Positions 59,629 to 64,000 of a stretch of DNA of 64,000 nucleotides are shown here, piece by piece. A model generated the notes under the pieces. The model searched no databases. It was not told the origin of the DNA and worked only from the letters and a program-made list of their open reading frames with translations. The stretch is from Bacteroidota bacterium. GTDB lineage: Bacteria; Bacteroidota; Bacteroidia; B-17B0; Aurantibacillaceae. Position 1 is the stretch's first letter. Each line of letters opens with the position of its first letter. Both the position numbers and the translations under genes were made by a program. The stretch covers positions 110,206 through 174,205 of the forward strand of contig JAJNBG010000003.1 in NCBI GenBank assembly GCA_021155905.1. Direction: 5' to 3'.

Positions 59629-60633
59629 ATGAAATTCTTTCAGAAACTAATTGGACTGTGGTTAGTTCTGATGGTTATTAATTCTTGCGGAAGTGATATA
59701 AAAGAGGAATCCGGGGTGAAAGTTGTTGTATCTTCCGAACCAAAGAAAGATTCTTTTGTGAATGTCATTGATACGACGGATCCTAAGTATATAAAATTTC
59801 CCTATCTGCTGGCTTATGATAAGGCTTTGTTACTATGGGGAATTCCATTTGTGGAAAAAGATTTTGTAACCAGATATGGCAAAGCACATCTAATTATTTG
59901 CGGCCCGGAAAATGGAGAGCCGATTGTTTTATTACATGGTATGAATGCCAGTTCAACTATGTGGTATCCTAATATAAAAGCTCTATCTGAAAAATACAGG
60001 GTGTATGCAATTGATTTTTTACTGGAACCCGGTAAATCAGTTTGTGAGAGCGACATAAATGAAACTTCTCAGATTGTAAACTGGTACTTCGAAATTTTTG
60101 ATCAGCTTAAACTGAAAAAATTCAGTTTGTTGGGTGCCTCCAGGGGAGGATGGATAGCAACTAACATTGCTTTAAAAGATCCTGCACGAATCGATAAAAT
60201 GATATTGTTAAGCCCGGCACAAACATTCATCTGGATCAGACCTGGAATTAAAGCTTTTAATAATGTAGCCTATACCATATCGCCAAAAAGAAAAAGATTA
60301 CGAAACGTTTTAGAAACAATGACCGACAATGTTGACAATATTAGCCAGATTTACATTAATCAGTATTATATGGCTACGCAGGAAGCGACAATCAATAAAT
60401 GTTTTATTCAGATGAGGCCGTTTTCTGATAAAGAGCTGCAAACGTTGAATATGCCTGTGTTGGTATTAATTGGCGATCATGATATTATTAATAATAAAAA
60501 GAGTCTCGAAAGAGCTGAAGGCCTGATTAAAGATAGTAAGACGGGAATAATAAAAAATGCGGGACATTTTTTATCTATGGATAAAGCGGATGTGGTTAAT
60601 CAAATAATGATTGAGTTTTTAGCAGAAAAATAA
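59629..60633 (+). CDS. Lipoprotein alpha/beta hydrolase
   Basis: The 334-residue protein has a lipoprotein signal with Cys20 (VLMVINSCGSD). The alpha/beta hydrolase fold shows the oxyanion loop LLHGMNASSTMWYPN, nucleophile Ser171 in LLGASRGGW, an acid in LIGDHDIINN and the catalytic His in KNAGHFLSMDKA. It should be an esterase or amidase held at a membrane facing the periplasm. It is probably cotranscribed with namZ and may process a product of wall recycling, though nothing in the sequence shows the substrate. Confidence 0.88.
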   Translation: MKFFQKLIGLWLVLMVINSCGSDIKEESGVKVVVSSEPKKDSFVNVIDTTDPKYIKFPYLLAYDKALLLWGIPFVEKDFVTRYGKAHLIICGPENGEPIVLLHGMNASSTMWYPNIKALSEKYRVYAIDFLLEPGKSVCESDINETSQIVNWYFEIFDQLKLKKFSLLGASRGGWIATNIALKDPARIDKMILLSPAQTFIWIRPGIKAFNNVAYTISPKRKRLRNVLETMTDNVDNISQIYINQYYMATQEATINKCFIQMRPFSDKELQTLNMPVLVLIGDHDIINNKKSLERAEGLIKDSKTGIIKNAGHFLSMDKADVVNQIMIEFLAEK

Positions 60634-60657
60634 AATAACAATCAAACATGTTATTTT
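60632..60657. terminator. Weak bidirectional terminator candidate
   Basis: AAAATAAC and GTTATTTT form an 8-base AT-only stem with A- and T-rich flanks between the convergent hydrolase and PorP/SprF genes. The stem has only one G-C pair, so termination would be inefficient. Confidence 0.35.
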
Positions 60658-60660
60658 TCA

Positions 60661-61743
60661 TTAAGGATTAACCTTTTTCTGAAACAGATAAGGATTTGAG
60701 GAATTAAATCGCAAAGTGATTTCCGGGCCACCACTTATTTTCGAAACTTTAGTCAAGCCGGAAAGGTTTAAATCATAACTAAATCCTATTCCGAATTGTT
60801 GTTTTTTATCATATCCGACAGAGAGAATCAATGCGTCGTTATATCTGTAAAAGGCCCCGAAACTGACTGAGGTACGTTGAATAATTCCAGTATATTTTGA
60901 ATCTTCTTTAATATAATATTTTATGCTTGTCCCCGCGATGACTTCGTAATTCGTTGCCTGTAGTTGCATTAAATAGGCGGGAGCTATTGCAATATTAGAG
61001 CGGGGGATACCGATTAAAAAATCACCATGTAATACATATTTGAAATTTATTTTAGGGCTGCTGGCTACTAAATAGGATTGCTTGGGTTGGTTGAGATGGT
61101 AAACAGCTACGCCTATATTTATCTTTTTTTGATTGTTTGCAACGACCAGTTTTTCAGGTTTAGCATAGTTGTAGTTAAGTCCTGCGGCTAAATCAGGATA
61201 TATAAATGATGACGACTTAGCGTTTTCACCATTCGCTATCGATGCATCATAACCCGATCCACCATATTGATTTGAAAATACAAGGTTAGAAAAATCAATT
61301 TTCCGCTGTACCATACTTCCTTGCAATCCTAGCGATAAGTTACTGTTTTTATTTATAGGAACAAATGTGGCGAGTGATAAATTTACCTGAGTAGTTCTAA
61401 GGTTTCCATCACCTGCTTTATCTGAATAAAATGCCAGGCCTCCCGCAAACCGGCTGAAACTTTGCTTGCTGAAGGTCATTGATTTGCCTTCAATTGCTTT
61501 CCAGGCAGATGTTTTAAGTCTGGATTCTACCGAGACTCCATAGGTTTTGTAGGGAGTAGTTACTGTTCTCCACTGGTCTTTGTATGCTACAGAAGCTTTC
61601 AGAATACCTGAGGCACCGGTTAACGCAGGGTTGATTAAAGATGAATTTTCATTGAACTGGGAAAAATGAAAATCCTGGGCAGATGTCCTGTGACCAGCCA
61701 ATAAAACACCTGTAAATAGAAATATAAAAATAGGTTTGATCAT
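60661..61743 (-). CDS. PorP/SprF family type IX secretion outer-membrane protein
   Basis: The 360-residue protein has a signal peptide (about 1-22) and the PorP/SprF start DFHFSQFNENSSLINPALTGASG. Regular beta strands ending in aromatic residues follow, up to the C-terminal PEITLRFNSSNPYLFQ. SprF-like proteins sit in the outer membrane and pair with a particular large exported protein with a type B sorting domain. Here the partner is almost certainly the SprB-like adhesin encoded just upstream, 21 bases away on the same strand. Confidence 0.92.
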   Translation of the reverse strand: MIKPIFIFLFTGVLLAGHRTSAQDFHFSQFNENSSLINPALTGASGILKASVAYKDQWRTVTTPYKTYGVSVESRLKTSAWKAIEGKSMTFSKQSFSRFAGGLAFYSDKAGDGNLRTTQVNLSLATFVPINKNSNLSLGLQGSMVQRKIDFSNLVFSNQYGGSGYDASIANGENAKSSSFIYPDLAAGLNYNYAKPEKLVVANNQKKINIGVAVYHLNQPKQSYLVASSPKINFKYVLHGDFLIGIPRSNIAIAPAYLMQLQATNYEVIAGTSIKYYIKEDSKYTGIIQRTSVSFGAFYRYNDALILSVGYDKKQQFGIGFSYDLNLSGLTKVSKISGGPEITLRFNSSNPYLFQKKVNP

Positions 61744-61764
61744 GAATAGTTTTTTTAGCGAATA

Positions 61765-64000
61765 TTATTTTATCAGAGTGATATTTCCTTTTTTATCAAT
61801 ATTATCACCTTTTGTTGTTACAGCTTTGATATAAAAAACAAATACCGCCGGATCCAACAGCTTTCCTAAATATTTTCCATCCCAGCAAAAATCAGCTTCG
61901 GTTGATTCAAATACTTTATTACCCCACCTGTTATAAATGGCAACATAAAAACTGGATAAACAGCCTTTCCAACCCTGTAAACAAAATTCATCGTTGTTAC
62001 CATCACCATTTGGTGAAAAAGCATTTGGCGTGCTGTAATCGCCTGTATTTTCACAATTAAATTCAACAAGTACGTTTACACATTTTGTATCGCTGCAAAT
62101 TCCTTCAGTTGATGTTACACAATATTGCGTTGTTTCTTTAGGGCTGGCAACCGGATTGGTGCACGTTGTGCAGCTTAACCCTGTTGGGGGCGACCATGCA
62201 TAAGTTATTCCACCACCGGTAACGCTTAAATTGGTTTGTTCTCCGGGTTCAATAACAACGTCCGGGCTAAGGACCATTGGAGAGCTCATTGTAGTATTTT
62301 GAGATACAGTTGTTGTAGTGAATGTGGAGCAGCCATTACTGTTAGTAACCGTTAAACTGTATACACCCGGTTGATCAACCAATGGATTCGAAGTGTTGTT
62401 GCCACTGATAATCCCTGGTCCTGACCATGCATACGTTCCTCCTCCGCTAGCATTTATTGTCACTGTTGGAGATAAGCAGGTTAGCGTTAGATTTGGAACT
62501 ATCGTTATAGTAGGAGAAAGTGTGTTTTTTATCACACTCGTAATAGTTGTCGATGTACAGCCATTGATAGTGGACGTAACAGTAACGCTATATGTACCGG
62601 CCAAATTCACTACAGGATTAGCTGTATTTCCTCCTGAAGTTATTCCGGGACCTGACCAGCTATAACTTCCTCCCCCTGTTGCGTTCAGTGTTGCAGTTGG
62701 TGCTAAACAGGTTATTGTTTTAGTTCCGGAAACAGTAATGGTTGGACTTAAAGTGTTTTTAATGACGGTAGTTGTAGTTGTATAAGAGCAACCGTTTAGA
62801 GGATTGCTAATATTTAAAGAATAAGTTCCACCCGAACCGGAAGCAATTGTAGATTGCGTATTCGTACTGTTTACATTTCCACCTGCTGGAGCAGTCCAGG
62901 TATAGCTCATGCCAGGTGTTGTAGAAGTTAACGCAACGGTTGTTGTGCTACATGTTAAAGTTCCGGAAGAACTTGCCGTTGTGGTAGGTGTTGTAATATT
63001 TTGTGGCATCAAAACTGTCATCGTTATTGAACAAACAGACAATGTATTTGTTACTACAACAGTATATTGTCCTCCGGTATTTACCGTAGCAGATGCTGTA
63101 TTGGCACCTGCAACAATTCCTGGGCCGCTCCACGTATATGTTACAGGATTTGTTGTAGTGGTTGCAACCACTTGAGCAGTAGATGCAATACAAGAAAGAG
63201 AATTAGTCGTTGATGTTGTTACTACCGGTACTCCAGCATTTTGTGTTACGATTTGTGAGCCTACTGCTTTACAGCCATTATTTGTACTGGTTACTGTATA
63301 ATTAAATGTGCCTGACTGATTAACTGTAATTGTTCCCGTCGTTGCACCGGCAATAATTCCTGTACCGCTCCAGGTATATGATACCGGGCTTGATGTTGTT
63401 GTTACTATCGCATTAACTGTTGGTGTGGTACATGTTATTGATCCCGATGCAGCACTTGATGCTGTTGGAGCTGTTGTATTTTGAACAACATTAACCGTTT
63501 GAGTGGCTGAGCATAATGATATTGTATTGGTAACAACCACCGTATAATCTCCTCCTGCATTTACCGTAGCCGACGCTGTATTAGCACCGGCAGTAATTCC
63601 AGGACCATTCCAGTTATAAGACACAGGGCTTGCTGTAGTTGTAACTACAACCTGTGCACTTAATGTTGTGCATGATAAAGAATTTGTAACTGAGGTGGTA
63701 ACCAATGGTATACCGGCGCTAGAAACGACTTGAGTTGTTGCTGAATTAATACAGCCATTTATTGGATCAGTTACCGTTAAAGTGTAAGTATTAGGAGATG
63801 AGGCAGTGGCCGTATAACTTGATGAGCCACTTGATACACCACCCGTCCATACAGGTGTTGAAATAGAAGGAGTGGCAGATCCTGTTAGTGTAACTGTAGG
63901 AGCTCCGCAAGTAATTGTTTGAGTTCCTGAAACGTTAACAGATGGTAAAGTTGTATTTTGAGTAACCGCTTGTGAACCTAGCGTAGTACAACCATTGTTT
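61765..64000 (-). CDS. SprB-like repeat adhesin with gliding-motility-associated C-terminal domain (N-terminus outside window)
   Basis: The reading frame is open to the right edge, so 744 C-terminal residues are visible and the start lies beyond 64000. Most of it is a chain of Ig-like repeats of about 80 residues, very rich in Thr, Ser, Val and Gly. Each has one Cys near the start and one near the end (SC..., GCS) and the core YxWSGPGIxxGxNTxSxxVNxxGxYTVxVT. A cysteine-rich linker (about 590-665 of the visible part) follows. The C-terminal 85 residues are a type B sorting domain: NAFSPNGDGNNDEFCLQG, VAIYNRWGNKVFES, WDGKYLGKLLDPAVFVFYI. The type IX system should export it to the surface as an adhesin, perhaps for gliding. 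Confidence 0.9.
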   Translation of the reverse strand, partial: NNGCTTLGSQAVTQNTTLPSVNVSGTQTITCGAPTVTLTGSATPSISTPVWTGGVSSGSSSYTATASSPNTYTLTVTDPINGCINSATTQVVSSAGIPLVTTSVTNSLSCTTLSAQVVVTTTASPVSYNWNGPGITAGANTASATVNAGGDYTVVVTNTISLCSATQTVNVVQNTTAPTASSAASGSITCTTPTVNAIVTTTSSPVSYTWSGTGIIAGATTGTITVNQSGTFNYTVTSTNNGCKAVGSQIVTQNAGVPVVTTSTTNSLSCIASTAQVVATTTTNPVTYTWSGPGIVAGANTASATVNTGGQYTVVVTNTLSVCSITMTVLMPQNITTPTTTASSSGTLTCSTTTVALTSTTPGMSYTWTAPAGGNVNSTNTQSTIASGSGGTYSLNISNPLNGCSYTTTTTVIKNTLSPTITVSGTKTITCLAPTATLNATGGGSYSWSGPGITSGGNTANPVVNLAGTYSVTVTSTINGCTSTTITSVIKNTLSPTITIVPNLTLTCLSPTVTINASGGGTYAWSGPGIISGNNTSNPLVDQPGVYSLTVTNSNGCSTFTTTTVSQNTTMSSPMVLSPDVVIEPGEQTNLSVTGGGITYAWSPPTGLSCTTCTNPVASPKETTQYCVTSTEGICSDTKCVNVLVEFNCENTGDYSTPNAFSPNGDGNNDEFCLQGWKGCLSSFYVAIYNRWGNKVFESTEADFCWDGKYLGKLLDPAVFVFYIKAVTTKGDNIDKKGNITLIK
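62320..64000 (-). repeat. Coding repeats of about 240 bases in the adhesin
   Basis: At least six full Ig-like units and part of another are encoded in a row, roughly 240 bases each, and they continue off the right edge. Units two apart are more alike than neighbours near the right end (for example ANTASATVN in alternate units), which suggests duplication of pairs. Low-complexity Thr/Val codons leave several antisense frames open, which are not genes. Confidence 0.8.

Noticed and set aside
62393..63193. Open frames antisense to the SprB-like adhesin, some with many valines
   Set aside because: They are shadows of Thr-rich coding repeats: no start signals, no family, and the opposite frame carries a full domain structure.

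Overview
The window is a chromosomal stretch of an AT-rich member of the Bacteroidota. The main evidence is type IX secretion system (T9SS) hardware and cargo: a PorZ-like propeller protein, a PorP/SprF-like outer-membrane protein next to a SprB-like repeat adhesin with a gliding-motility-type C-terminal domain, a PorE-like TPR/propeller protein, and secreted proteins with type A sorting domains. Further support comes from carboxypeptidase-regulatory-like domains on TonB receptors and DUF5686 proteins, LytTR and PadR regulators, and several -7 boxes of the Bacteroidetes type (TAnnTTTG). I cannot place it below phylum or class from sequence alone.

Layout. 1-1.6 kb: a TonB receptor cut by the window edge, yidD, a small secreted protein ending in LRGPPVA, and tRNA-Arg(CCG), all on the minus strand. 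1.7-5.5 kb: porZ-recO coupled by overlapping stop and start, convergent with terC. 5.6-9.5 kb: a stress-type cassette (small exported protein, PadR regulator, PspC-domain membrane protein, DUF4407 protein) behind a promoter that carries a palindrome over its -33 element. 9.6-17 kb: a serine hydrolase, a T9SS-exported PCMD-like protein, a complete TonB receptor and a CPA2-type antiporter. 17-23.5 kb, minus strand: orphan histidine kinase, two secreted propeller-type proteins, a tandem pair of small cysteine-rich lipoproteins and an LpxL-like acyltransferase. 23.5-31 kb: PorE-like protein, DUF5686 protein, M16 peptidase, then lptE, a TPR protein and secG.

31-51 kb is a surface-glycan region. 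Two large membrane proteins (a GT-C-like enzyme and YfhO) face a tightly packed nine-gene minus-strand operon (SDR epimerase, RfbF-like nucleotidyltransferase, DJ-1, cupin, ThDP enzyme, HpcH/HpaI aldolase, Ldh oxidoreductase, HAD phosphatase, FkbM methyltransferase). A divergent plus-strand operon holds a GT2, rfbF, rfbG, rfbH, then a LamG-domain LytS-type kinase and a LytTR response regulator. RfbF/G/H make CDP-4-keto-3,6-dideoxyglucose. The carbon-carbon bond-forming enzymes opposite suggest an unusual, possibly branched or chain-extended, sugar. This is the most novel-looking part of the window.

51-64 kb is housekeeping and envelope: aroQ, xerC/D-type recombinase, DUF72, PlsC-like acyltransferase, SPFH-GYF protein, a REP-like intergenic element, an HI0933-family flavoprotein, a LolC/E-like ABC permease, NamZ (DUF1343), a lipoprotein alpha/beta hydrolase, the PorP/SprF protein and the C-terminal part of the SprB-like adhesin, which runs off the right edge.
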